Shown one piece after another: positions 42,894 through 51,037 of a stretch of DNA of 57,127 nt; position 1 is the stretch's first letter, and every line of letters begins with the position of its first letter. The notes under the pieces are model-generated. The model had not been told where the DNA came from, searched no databases, and saw only the letters and a list, made by a program, of their open reading frames with translations. This stretch comes from Desulfotomaculaceae bacterium (GTDB lineage: Bacteria > Bacillota > Desulfotomaculia > Desulfotomaculales > Pelotomaculaceae): the NCBI GenBank assembly GCA_028696455.1, contig JAQVGZ010000009.1, forward strand, positions 1 to 57,127, read 5' to 3'. Both the position numbers and the translations under genes were made by a program.

Positions 42894-43442
42894 ATGGCAT
42901 TTTATGAATTTGAGGGGAAAAGACCAAGAATTTATGAAAATTGTTACATACACCCAGAAGCTACGATTATTGGTGATGTAACTATTGGTGAAGGCTGTTA
43001 TATCGGAGCAGGCGCTCGAATTAGGGGTGACTGGGGCGCTATTGTTATCGGCCAAGGATCTAATATTCAGGAGAATTGCGTTATCCATGTTCTTCCAGGG
43101 GAAACAGCACAGCTTGGTTCAAGGAGTCACATCGGGCATGGGGCGATTCTACATACACCCAGGTTGGGAGAACATGTGCTGGTTGGTATGGACGCGATCA
43201 TTATGGATTTTGTAAGCATTGGAGACGGTTGTTGCATTGGTGCAGGCGCTGTTGTTACCGCAAAGATGGATATACCACCCGGCAAGTTGGTATTAGGGGC
43301 GCCTGCCAAGGTTGTATCGGACATCTCTGAAAAAATGCGTAAGTCTTTGGAGGAAGCAACAGGTTTTTATCTGGCGTTACCACCACGTTGCCAAAAGTCT
43401 TTAAGGGAGGTATCGCCGGAAGTCTGCAGGGCGATAGATTAA
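42894..43442 (+). CDS. Gamma-carbonic anhydrase-like hexapeptide protein (PaaY/CaiE type)
   Basis: A 182-residue left-handed beta-helix with about six hexapeptide coils (IIGDVTIGEGCYIGAGARI, VIGQGSNIQENCVIH, HIGHGAILHTPRLGEHVLVG). The three His in NCVIHV and SHIGHGAILH are placed as the zinc ligands of gamma-class anhydrases. PaaY- and CaiE-type relatives also act as thioesterases or acyltransferases beside aromatic-acid genes. ATG 42894 is preceded by TGGAGG. Confidence 0.85.
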   Translation: MAFYEFEGKRPRIYENCYIHPEATIIGDVTIGEGCYIGAGARIRGDWGAIVIGQGSNIQENCVIHVLPGETAQLGSRSHIGHGAILHTPRLGEHVLVGMDAIIMDFVSIGDGCCIGAGAVVTAKMDIPPGKLVLGAPAKVVSDISEKMRKSLEEATGFYLALPPRCQKSLREVSPEVCRAID

Positions 43443-43446
43443 TACT

Positions 43447-44115
43447 CTATATTTTACCTTGTTGCCGGATAATTTCTGAGATAGCCTGGGAGCGGCTTTT
43501 TACGCCCATCTTACGGTAAATGTTGCGCAAATGGGTTTTAACGGTATCAACAGCCAGGTGGGTTTTAGCCGATATTTCTTTGTTTGATAGCCCCTGACAA
43601 AGGTATTTTAGAATGTCGTCTTCCCTTGGGGTAAGGTTTTTATTATCGTCTTTATTTAATGAGCGCGACTGGTTTTGAGAACCCTGGGCTATCTGCGCAT
43701 AGTCATGAACAAGTTGAGTAATGAGAGCGGAATCTATGACAGTTTCACCGCGGAAAGCCTGGCGGATGCTTTGCACCAGGCTTTCCTGTGATGCTTGCTT
43801 GAGCATATATCCTGTTGCTCCAGCTTGCAGGGAGAGCCTGACTGATTCTGCATCTTCATAAATAGTAAGCATGATTATTTTTATGTCTGGTATCATGGAA
43901 GTTATTTCACGGGTAGCTTCTATGCCGTTCATTTTTTGCATTTTAATATCCATTAATATAACGTCTGGGACACTTTTTTTTATAAATTCAATAGCTTCCT
44001 GGGCATTTGAGCAACATCCAATGATTTCTAAATCCTCATATGGCCCTAGCATGGCCACAAGACCTTCCCGGATCATCGGATGGTCGTCCACAATAAGCAG
44101 TTTGATGCTGGACAT
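43447..44115 (-). CDS. NarL/DegU-type response regulator
   Basis: About 222 residues from ATG 44115 (MSSIKLLIVDDHP), which has GGAGGT upstream. The receiver has Asp 56 in DVILMDIKM, Thr in MLTIYED and Lys in GYMLKQAS; the C-terminus is a LuxR-type HTH (LTPREDDILKYL, GLSNKEISAKTHL, VDTVKTHLRNIYRKMGV). It pairs with the histidine kinase 11 bases away. The kinase-regulator pair is divergent from the dehydrogenase gene at 46258 and may control the aromatic-acid genes. Confidence 0.93.
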   Translation of the reverse strand: MSSIKLLIVDDHPMIREGLVAMLGPYEDLEIIGCCSNAQEAIEFIKKSVPDVILMDIKMQKMNGIEATREITSMIPDIKIIMLTIYEDAESVRLSLQAGATGYMLKQASQESLVQSIRQAFRGETVIDSALITQLVHDYAQIAQGSQNQSRSLNKDDNKNLTPREDDILKYLCQGLSNKEISAKTHLAVDTVKTHLRNIYRKMGVKSRSQAISEIIRQQGKI

Positions 44116-44126
44116 TATAATACCTC

Positions 44127-45818
44127 CTATGAGTTTGTATGTGAAGTTGGCACATGGACTGTTACTGTTGTTCCCCAACCAAGTTTAGACTCTATTTTGC
44201 AAGTTCCTCCCAACAGGACTATGCGCTCATGAATATTAGCTAAACCCAGGTTCCCGAAAGGATTATCCCGGTTGTTAATGGCTGCGTTAAAGCCTATGCC
44301 ATTATCCTTTACTACGAGTTCAGTATTTTCCTCGTCGCTTTGCAAGATCACCTGAACCCTGGTGGCATGAGAGTGTTTAATAACATTAGTTAACAACTCT
44401 TGGATAATACGGTATATTGTTAATTCAAAATTAGCGGGTAGTGACTGACTTAAGATTTTTTGTGTCAATTCAAACTCAATATCGTTGTCTTCCTGTAAAG
44501 TATTGATCATTGCCCGTAACGCTGGGCCTAGTCCGTAGGTATCCAGTACAACTGGTCTTAAATTGTGAACTATTCTGCGAATCTCTTGGATCTGCTGTCC
44601 CAGCAGATCCTGTATCTTTAAGAACTCTTCTTTACTGGTGTCATCACTGCTGTTGGATGTAGCAAGTCGTTGAATCCGGTACCAGATTCCCAGCAGGGCC
44701 TGAATAGCACCGTCATGGATTTCAGAAGCAACCCGTTTGCGCTCGTCTTCTTGTGCTCGTATCAACTTTTCTAAAAGTTGCTGTAAAAGTTTTTCTTTTT
44801 GAGCCAAGGCTTCAAATAATCTGGTGTTTTCCATGGCTATTGAGGCTTCCTTAGCAATTGCCGAAAAAATAGCCACGTCTTCCTGGCTAAAGCCATTGGT
44901 CTCGATAGGTCTGTCTACCTGCATAATACCAAGTATACCGCTTTTTGAGAGCAATGGAATTAATAGTACCCAGGCATAGGAAAAATCCTCCATTATTTCT
45001 GATGGAAAGCTGCTTTCTGTATCATCGGGGGTGAGAATTACTGGTTGCTTTTCCTTCATTACTTTGATATAGGCTGGATAAGGTGTGAGCCCTTTTTGGG
45101 CCTTGAACTTCCTTTTAAGAGCTTTATCAAAGCTGCCAACACCAACGGCGGGGATGATTGTTTGATCTGTTTCCTTAAAAAAGAAAATCGCACAGCGTGC
45201 ATTAAAGAGATCAGCAGCTAACTGGGAAACCACATGTAAAATTTGATTTAGATTTAGAGTGGAACTGATTGTACATATTGTTTCCAGTAGAACAGATAAC
45301 CTTCTCAGATTGCGGTCCTCTTGCCGCCCAAAAGCGGATTCTTGGATAATATTAACGATGTGTATGCCAAGTGAGGTGGCTTTGTTAAGAAAGTTTTGTG
45401 CAGATGCACGTGAAGCGTTAAAAACGCAGATCTCCATAATAGAAACGGGATCACTAGCCCGCAAGATTAAAGGAATTGTTGTAATAGCGGAAGGTTTCAA
45501 TGAATCTATTACGTTTGCTATGTTAGCACTGTTATTGTGAAGGCGGAACTCATCCAGATACTTATTATAATAACTGCTATTAGCTGGCAGGTCTTCATCC
45601 AGTCCTTTTCTCGACACATGTAGGTTGGTGATCTGGTTGTTATTAATATACAGAATCAGTCCGGCGTGTGAAAACTCAAACGAGTCCACAGAAAAACTTA
45701 ACACTTTTTCTAATTCGGACCTAGTTTTATTTAAGTTGATCAATGGTGAATCAATCTTGCAAACCATAAGTAATTCAGGAGATTCATGATTGTTGCTGAC
45801 CGTGTTAATTTTTATCAC
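44127..45818 (-). CDS. Sensor histidine kinase, GAF plus HisKA_3 (NarX/DegS-like)
   Basis: A 563-residue soluble kinase. Residues 1-170 form a first sensor region, 175-335 a GAF domain (ETICTISSTLNLNQILHVVSQL, then CAIFFFKETDQ), then a coiled coil and a HisKA_3 box with the phospho-His in EIHDGAIQ (His 368). The HATPase_c has TNVIKHSHA, DNGIGF and GNLGLANIHERI. No transmembrane helix is seen, so it should sense a small cytoplasmic ligand. It phosphorylates the partner at 43447-44115. Confidence 0.92.
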   Translation of the reverse strand: MIKINTVSNNHESPELLMVCKIDSPLINLNKTRSELEKVLSFSVDSFEFSHAGLILYINNNQITNLHVSRKGLDEDLPANSSYYNKYLDEFRLHNNSANIANVIDSLKPSAITTIPLILRASDPVSIMEICVFNASRASAQNFLNKATSLGIHIVNIIQESAFGRQEDRNLRRLSVLLETICTISSTLNLNQILHVVSQLAADLFNARCAIFFFKETDQTIIPAVGVGSFDKALKRKFKAQKGLTPYPAYIKVMKEKQPVILTPDDTESSFPSEIMEDFSYAWVLLIPLLSKSGILGIMQVDRPIETNGFSQEDVAIFSAIAKEASIAMENTRLFEALAQKEKLLQQLLEKLIRAQEDERKRVASEIHDGAIQALLGIWYRIQRLATSNSSDDTSKEEFLKIQDLLGQQIQEIRRIVHNLRPVVLDTYGLGPALRAMINTLQEDNDIEFELTQKILSQSLPANFELTIYRIIQELLTNVIKHSHATRVQVILQSDEENTELVVKDNGIGFNAAINNRDNPFGNLGLANIHERIVLLGGTCKIESKLGWGTTVTVHVPTSHTNS

Positions 45819-46257
45819 CGCCCTTAAGCAATCAATAAATTAGGATTAGACACGCAATGCAAAAATCCTCTAATTATTTCAAGCGCTTATTGACTTCTAA
45901 CTCTAAAGAATTAGCTAATATTAACTACGCTACTTGTCCATAAAGTCAGAGTACAGGACTCTTTCAATGATTAAATGTGTTGCGTTGCCAGTAAAATGGT
46001 GGTATAGTATACTTGTAATTAACTGAATTATTGATGTAAAATTAATGAGAAACTTGTATTGTTAGGTGTATTAATTCTATAAATATTTCGTACACTTAGT
46101 GCAACTTAACACAAATAAGTTTTTTTGTTCTTTAAAGAACAATATTTTGCATAAAAACTGCTATATATTAATTTGATTCGATATATAGTTGTTTTTTGTT
46201 GTAGTAGCACAGGCTCATTTTTTATGCTTGTGTAAAATTCAGTTAATTGCATCCATT
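45819..46257. other. Divergent intergenic region, kinase versus dehydrogenase
   Basis: This region of about 440 bases is AT-rich. It holds a good sigma-A promoter at 45985-46013 and a long leader before the SDR gene. No other gene is supported. A short frame reading into the SDR gene from 46189 is open but lacks a ribosome site. Confidence 0.5.
45985..46013 (+). promoter_or_regulatory. Sigma-A promoter of the aromatic-acid gene set
   Basis: TTGCCA (45985-45990), a 17-base spacer and TATACT (46008-46013), some 245-270 bases upstream of the SDR gene. Confidence 0.55.
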
Positions 46258-47040
46258 TTGGAGTTCAGAGGGGGGGCGAGGGTTATTATAAAAGGTGCGT
46301 TAACGGGAAAAGTGGCGATTGTGACCGGGGCCAGAATGGGGATCGGTGAATCGATAGCAGCTGGATTGGCAGAAGCAGGAGCCGATTTGATGCTGATTAG
46401 TCGCCGAATTAGTGAAGATGATGAAGTAGTTAAGGTGTGTAGGGGATTAGGACGCCGGGTTGAAGTAATGCAGGTTGACGTGTCAAATCGTGCGCAAGTG
46501 AAAGATATGGTTGAGCGGACGATCGCAGTCCTTGGTAAGGTCGATATCCTGTTTAATAACGCTGGGATTAGTAAGCCAGCTTTGTTGTGGAATATTACTG
46601 ATGAACAGTGGGATGACGTTATTGATGTGAACCTGAAAGGGACGTTTAACTGCATCGCCGAAGTGTCCAAGCCCATGATCGAGCAAAAAAGTGGTGCTAT
46701 AATCAATGTCACATCATCTGCTGGTGTACTTGGCACAATTGGACAAGTCAATTATACTGCCGCCAAGGGTGGCGTGTTGGCCATGAGCAGATCTTGCGCT
46801 AAGGAACTGGCAAAATATGGTGTTACTGTAAACACTATTGCGCCGATGGCTGAGACGGAAATGACCAAAAAGATTATGACAGATCCTAAGATTGCCCCGA
46901 CATATCTGGCGCGTATTCCGATGGGTCGCTTTTGTAAGCCTGAGGAAGTTGTGCCGGCTGTGGTGTTTTTTGCTTCCGATGGTGCGCGCTATATAACTGG
47001 CCAGTTATTATGTATTGATGGTGGCATGGTGATGCCTTAA
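46258..47040 (+). CDS. Short-chain dehydrogenase/reductase
   Basis: An SDR of about 250-260 residues: nucleotide motif TGARMGIGESIA, the NNAGIS motif, catalytic Ser in NVTSSAGV and Tyr-Lys in YTAAKGG, and the C-terminal GQLLCIDGGMVMP. It probably oxidises a 3-hydroxyacyl-CoA; by context, 3-hydroxypimeloyl-CoA is plausible. The start is odd: a strong run of G (46270-46275) lies right before an ATT codon at 46285 that opens the family-like start IIKGALTGKVAIV. TTG 46258 is the nearest standard start. Confidence 0.8.
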   Translation: MEFRGGARVIIKGALTGKVAIVTGARMGIGESIAAGLAEAGADLMLISRRISEDDEVVKVCRGLGRRVEVMQVDVSNRAQVKDMVERTIAVLGKVDILFNNAGISKPALLWNITDEQWDDVIDVNLKGTFNCIAEVSKPMIEQKSGAIINVTSSAGVLGTIGQVNYTAAKGGVLAMSRSCAKELAKYGVTVNTIAPMAETEMTKKIMTDPKIAPTYLARIPMGRFCKPEEVVPAVVFFASDGARYITGQLLCIDGGMVMP

Positions 47041-47045
47041 TTAAT

Positions 47046-47081
47046 TTAGTTTTTGTATTAGTTTTTGTATTAGTTTTTGAT
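47046..47081 (+). repeat. Tandem 12-base repeat
   Basis: TTAGTTTTTGTA occurs twice in tandem, followed by a third copy with one variant end (TTAGTTTTTGAT). It lies right after the SDR stop, in the gap before the thiolase gene. Confidence 0.7.
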
Positions 47082-47207
47082 AATATACTTTTGGTAATAT
47101 TGTCCTAGGATTTTCGAGTAATATGGTAATTGTAAGGTAATATCGTGGGGTTAAGATAAATGGATATAATCAGGTTTGAAATGGAACTATATATTGGGGG
47201 GTAAATT

Positions 47208-48362
47208 ATGCCTAAGGACGTGGCTATAGTTGGTGTTGGCCAAAGTGCCTTTGTACGTGGCTACCCAGGTTCAATTAGAGAGCTGGCTTTTGAGGCATTT
47301 AGAGAGGCGATGCAGGATGCAGCGATAACTGTAAAAGACGTTGGAGCTTCTGTAGTTTGCTCTGCGCCTGAGTATGATAAGCAGAGAACTCCGTCTGGTC
47401 TGATTGCTGAATACCTTGGCCTTATCCCGCAGCCCACTTTTATTGTGGAAAATGTTTGCTCGTCGAGCACCTCTGGTATAAGGGTGGCTTATTCTTTAAT
47501 TAAGGCCGGTCTGCATGATGTGGTAGTGGTTTTAGGTTTTCAGAAGATGTCGGAGATTACTTCGCAAGATTCACAGGAAAGAATGGGTCGTGGCGCGGAC
47601 ATAATGTTTGAGTCGCCGTTTGGTACCTTAATGCCTGCATATTATGCAATGCATGCAAGGGGCCACTTTGCTAAGTATGGCACTACGGAAGAGGACCTGG
47701 CGCTAATCAGGGTTAAGGCGGCAAGCTACGGTGTACTAAATGAAAAAGCGGTTTACCGTAAAGCGGTAACTCTGGAACAGGCAATGGAAGCCGGCCCGGT
47801 TTGCTCACCGTTGAAGGTGTTTGACTGCTGTGCAAATGCGGATGGGGCATCATGTGTTATCCTGGCAAGTGCTGACAAGGCAAAAGAGATAAGCAAGGAA
47901 CCGGTATATATTCTTGGGCTGGGTGCGGCTAGTGCTCCGATGAATGTTACTGGACGTAACACTTTTTCTGGGCTTGATTGTGCCAAGCTGGCAGCCAAGG
48001 AAGCTTATGAAATGGCTGGTGTAGGCCCGCAGGACATTGATGTGGCAGAGGTGCACGACTGCTTTACGATTGCTGAAATGATGGCTTATGAAGCGCTAGG
48101 TTTTGCTGAGCCCGGCAAGGGACCGGAACTTATTCGTAATCGTGAAACATATAAAGAAGGTAAAATACCGGTTAATGTTGATGGCGGTCTATTATCAAAA
48201 GGTCATCCAATCGGTGCCACGGGTGGTTCACAAGTTAGGACAATAGTGTTGCAATTGCGTAATAAGGCTGGCGCAATACAAGTGCCAGGCGCTGAAATAG
48301 GTTTGGTTCATAATATTGGTGGCGTTGGTATTTATGGAAACGTCATTATTTTTGGGAGGTAA
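47208..48362 (+). CDS. Thiolase-fold acyltransferase (SCP-x / BbsB-like)
   Basis: A 384-residue thiolase of the SCP-x-like type. Catalytic Cys in ENVCSSSTSG (about 85), the second site in VAEVHDCFTIAEM and the His in LSKGHPIGATGGSQ, then a C-terminal GLVHNIGGVGIYGNV. Unlike classical thiolases, this group works with a DUF35 partner; its gene follows 5 bases on. In the aromatic pathway it could cleave 3-oxopimeloyl-CoA to glutaryl-CoA and acetyl-CoA; that substrate is inferred. ATG has GGGGGG at about 6 bases. Confidence 0.85.
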   Translation: MPKDVAIVGVGQSAFVRGYPGSIRELAFEAFREAMQDAAITVKDVGASVVCSAPEYDKQRTPSGLIAEYLGLIPQPTFIVENVCSSSTSGIRVAYSLIKAGLHDVVVVLGFQKMSEITSQDSQERMGRGADIMFESPFGTLMPAYYAMHARGHFAKYGTTEEDLALIRVKAASYGVLNEKAVYRKAVTLEQAMEAGPVCSPLKVFDCCANADGASCVILASADKAKEISKEPVYILGLGAASAPMNVTGRNTFSGLDCAKLAAKEAYEMAGVGPQDIDVAEVHDCFTIAEMMAYEALGFAEPGKGPELIRNRETYKEGKIPVNVDGGLLSKGHPIGATGGSQVRTIVLQLRNKAGAIQVPGAEIGLVHNIGGVGIYGNVIIFGR

Positions 48363-48367
48363 GGATA

Positions 48368-48778
48368 ATGGGTTTTGAGCGGTTCGGAAGTAAAAGTTTT
48401 ACGTCTCAGGCCAAGGTGTCGGAATTTGTTGACTACCTGGATAAAGGCGAACTAGCATATACCAAGTGCCGGACCTGTTCCCAGGCTTATTTCCCTCCGC
48501 GTGCTGATTGTGCTAATTGCCTGGGTAATGACATGGAGTGGATAGCATTCGAGGGTAACGGCAAAATCGTGACTTTTACGCATACGATGTATGCGCCGAC
48601 TGGTTTTGAAGCGGATGCCCCTTATACAATAGTTGTGGTGGAGCTTGATGGTCTTAAAGTATTAGGACGCATGAATAAGGAAGTGCCTGTTGATACCTTG
48701 AGTGTAGGTATGCCAGTAAAAGTGGAGATAGTTAAGTTGCCTGATGGGCAGGTTACTTATGAATTTCTACCGGCATAG
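48368..48778 (+). CDS. DUF35 (OB-fold/zinc rubredoxin) thiolase partner
   Basis: A 136-residue protein with a four-Cys zinc ribbon CRTCSQAYFPPRADCANC (about 36-53) and an OB-fold domain (GKIVTFTHTMYAP, YTIVVVELDGLKVLGRM). DUF35 proteins bind the CoA substrate for SCP-x-like thiolases, as in the benzoylsuccinyl-CoA thiolase BbsAB. The gene directly follows the thiolase, so a heteromer is expected. Confidence 0.88.
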   Translation: MGFERFGSKSFTSQAKVSEFVDYLDKGELAYTKCRTCSQAYFPPRADCANCLGNDMEWIAFEGNGKIVTFTHTMYAPTGFEADAPYTIVVVELDGLKVLGRMNKEVPVDTLSVGMPVKVEIVKLPDGQVTYEFLPA

Positions 48779-48794
48779 ACGGCTGCTCTGCCTT

Positions 48795-48886
48795 TAATAA
48801 GGGTGGTTTACCAATGTGGTGGAGAGCTGGTAGAAGGGATATCTCACATAATAAGGGGGTGGTTTATAAAACGCCTTATTACCACC
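48795..48886 (+). repeat. Repeated G-rich motif with alternative hairpins upstream of bamA
   Basis: AATAAGGGTGGTTTA (48796-48810) recurs as AATAAGGGGGTGGTTTA at 48850-48866. The second copy can pair AATAAGG (48850-48856) with CCTTATT (48874-48880), or GGTGGT (48858-48863) with ACCACC (48881-48886). The two stems exclude one another. It lies between the thiolase/DUF35 pair and bamA. Confidence 0.5.
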
Positions 48887-48982
48887 TTTGCATAAAGTAG
48901 TTCTTAATTATGTGTTTATTTGTGAGTCTGGAAAATTAATAACTTGCCCATTACTAATAAAATTAATAATAGGAGGATGGAT

Positions 48983-50125
48983 ATGGATATTTATAAGTGG
49001 CCCCGTGAGGAAGGTATTAAGAATCACGATCTTTATGGCGATGAGCATTTTGGGACAATGGATCAGGCCCCGTGTGTAGTTTATGAAAGACGGCCTATTA
49101 CGGACCCAAAAGGGAACATAGTTGAGGGCCTGTATACAGCTTGGGTCATTCTTAATAACCCGAAGCAGTATAACTCATACACCACAGATATGGTTAAAGG
49201 TGTTATTGCCGGCATGCACCGTGCTTCAATGGACCGCGAGGTAGTAGCGGTTATCTTTACAGCAGTTGGGGATAAAGCGTTCTGCACCGGTGGCAATACT
49301 GTAGAATATGCTCACTATTACAGCATGAAGCCGAATGAATATGCTCTCTATATGGATCTGTTCAATGCCATGGTGGATGCTATTTATATGTGCAAGAAGC
49401 CGGTTATTTGCCGGGCAAACGGGATGCGTGTGGCCGGCGGTCAGGAGATCGGCATGGCTGCTGACATTACTATTTCTTCTGACTTGGCAATTTATGGACA
49501 AGCGGGCCCTCGTCACGGCTCAGCTCCTGCCGGCGGATCCACTGACTATATTATGTGGTATTTAGGTGCTGAAAAAGGTATGTGGAACTGCATTTCCTGT
49601 GAAATGTGGAGCGCTTACAAGATGGAGAATAATGGCATGATTACCAAGGCTATACCGGTTCTCAAGAAAGACGGCAAGTTCATCAGAAACCCGCAGGTCA
49701 TTACTGATAAATACATCGAAGACGGTGCTGTTGTGTATGGCGAGATGAAAACCGGTGACGCGGCTAAAGAAGCAAGAGCACTTATTAAAGAATGTGAAAC
49801 CGACTTCTCGTTGCTTGATGCGGAAGTTAATAAACTGGTCTGGACTTTAACTAACCTTATGCCACTATGCTTAATGTTCTCCATCGATGGCATCCGTCAG
49901 AAAAAGAAATATTTCTGGGATATGTCCAAGTTGCCTAACAGACATTGGTTGGCTGCTAACATGAACAGTGAAGCTTATCTTGGCTTCAATGCCTTCAGCA
50001 ACAAGAAGCTTACAGGCGGTGTGGATGTTTGTGACTTTATCGAATACCGTCGGCTACAAGCTCAGGGCAGACCGTATGATCAGGAGATGGTGGATGCTAC
50101 CTTACCGAAGCGTGTAGAGAAGTAG
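48983..50125 (+). CDS. bamA: 6-oxocyclohex-1-ene-1-carbonyl-CoA hydrolase BamA
   Basis: About 380 residues. ATG 48983 lies 6 bases from AGGAGG; ATG 48977 touches the site, and an upstream TTG has none. The protein opens MDIYKWPREEGIKNHDLYGD and holds the crotonase core with CTGGNTVEYAHYYS, CKKPVICRANGMRVAGGQEIGMAAD and AGPRHGSAPAGGSTD. BamA (Oah) performs the hydrolytic ring opening of 6-oxocyclohexenoyl-CoA to 3-hydroxypimeloyl-CoA and is a diagnostic gene for anaerobic aromatic degradation. Confidence 0.96.
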   Translation: MDIYKWPREEGIKNHDLYGDEHFGTMDQAPCVVYERRPITDPKGNIVEGLYTAWVILNNPKQYNSYTTDMVKGVIAGMHRASMDREVVAVIFTAVGDKAFCTGGNTVEYAHYYSMKPNEYALYMDLFNAMVDAIYMCKKPVICRANGMRVAGGQEIGMAADITISSDLAIYGQAGPRHGSAPAGGSTDYIMWYLGAEKGMWNCISCEMWSAYKMENNGMITKAIPVLKKDGKFIRNPQVITDKYIEDGAVVYGEMKTGDAAKEARALIKECETDFSLLDAEVNKLVWTLTNLMPLCLMFSIDGIRQKKKYFWDMSKLPNRHWLAANMNSEAYLGFNAFSNKKLTGGVDVCDFIEYRRLQAQGRPYDQEMVDATLPKRVEK

Positions 50126-50167
50126 GTTGTTTTTGGTATTGTAAACAGAAGCTAACATTTTAAGAAG

Positions 50168-50195
50168 AGCAAAGGGGTGTAGACACCCCTTTGCT
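50168..50195 (+). other. Perfect 13-bp hairpin between bamA and bamR
   Basis: AGCAAAGGGGTGT (50168-50180) and its exact reverse complement (50183-50195) leave a 2-nt gap. No T run follows, so it is not a standard terminator. It lies 24 bases upstream of the bamR start, next to the ribosome site, and could stabilise or cleave the mRNA. Confidence 0.7.
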
Positions 50196-50218
50196 TGTAG
50201 AAGGAAGGAGGTAAATTA

Positions 50219-50983
50219 TTGAGCTACGAATCAGTTAGGATAAAAAATGAGGGTGGGATAATAAGTATTACCCTTGATCGGCCTCCATTGAACGTATTAA
50301 CTATTACAATGATGGAGGAATTGATCCAGGCCTTTAAGTGGGCGCAGCAAGAAGCAGGACAGTTGATTTTGCTAGATGCAGCGGGAAAAGCCTTTTCAGC
50401 GGGTGTTGATGTTGCGGATCACACAGCGGACAAGGTGGAGTCCATGATTGATGTTTTCGACCGTTTATTTATGACTATGTTTGAGACAGAAAAGCCGATA
50501 GTTTGCGCCGTTAATGGCGCCGCCCTTGGCGGTGGCTGTGAGTTGCCAATATTCTGTGATATTGTAGTAGCTTCGGAAAAGGCTAAGTTTGGCCAGCCAG
50601 AGATTGCTGTAGGCGTTTTCCCGCCGATTGCCTGCTATATGCTGCCGAAATTATTATCGTGGCCTAGAGCGATGGAATTACTCTTGAGTGGAGAGGTAAT
50701 TGGCGCCTCTAAAGCTGAACAGATCGGTCTTGCTAACGTAGTTTTACCGGCAGAGAACTTTGCTGAAGGGGTTAAGAATTACTTAGAGAAATTCCTCGAT
50801 AAGAGTCCGGTTGTGCTAGCGATGACCAAAAAAGCAGCGCTTTCGGGCCTTAATAAGGGCTTTGCCGAGGGAATTAAAGAGATTGATCACATTTATTTGA
50901 AAGAATTGATGATTACGGAAGATGCAAAAGAAGGTCTGGCATCGTTTATGGAAAAGAGAAAACCAGTCTGGCAGGGAAAATAG
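50219..50983 (+). CDS. bamR: Cyclohexa-1,5-dienecarbonyl-CoA hydratase BamR
   Basis: A 254-residue crotonase from TTG 50219 with AAGGAGGT ahead. It has the FSAGVDVADHTADKV oxyanion motif and ICAVNGAALGGGCELPIFCDI-like core (here VCAVNGAALGGGCELP). Dienoyl-CoA hydratases (Dch/BamR) add water to cyclohexadienoyl-CoA to give 6-hydroxycyclohexenoyl-CoA. The place between bamA and bamQ makes this assignment firm. Confidence 0.9.
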   Translation: MSYESVRIKNEGGIISITLDRPPLNVLTITMMEELIQAFKWAQQEAGQLILLDAAGKAFSAGVDVADHTADKVESMIDVFDRLFMTMFETEKPIVCAVNGAALGGGCELPIFCDIVVASEKAKFGQPEIAVGVFPPIACYMLPKLLSWPRAMELLLSGEVIGASKAEQIGLANVVLPAENFAEGVKNYLEKFLDKSPVVLAMTKKAALSGLNKGFAEGIKEIDHIYLKELMITEDAKEGLASFMEKRKPVWQGK

Positions 50984-51037
50984 GTTTAGAATCACTTTAG
51001 TAATAATTAATTAGTTAAAAAGGGGGTAATAATTTAA

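Noticed and set aside
44127-45540. Forward frames inside the histidine kinase
   Set aside because: They are shadows of the kinase; its domain motifs run unbroken on the reverse strand.
48944-48976. Upstream TTG start for bamA
   Set aside because: It would translate through the AGGAGG site; BamA proteins begin at the MDIYKWP region.
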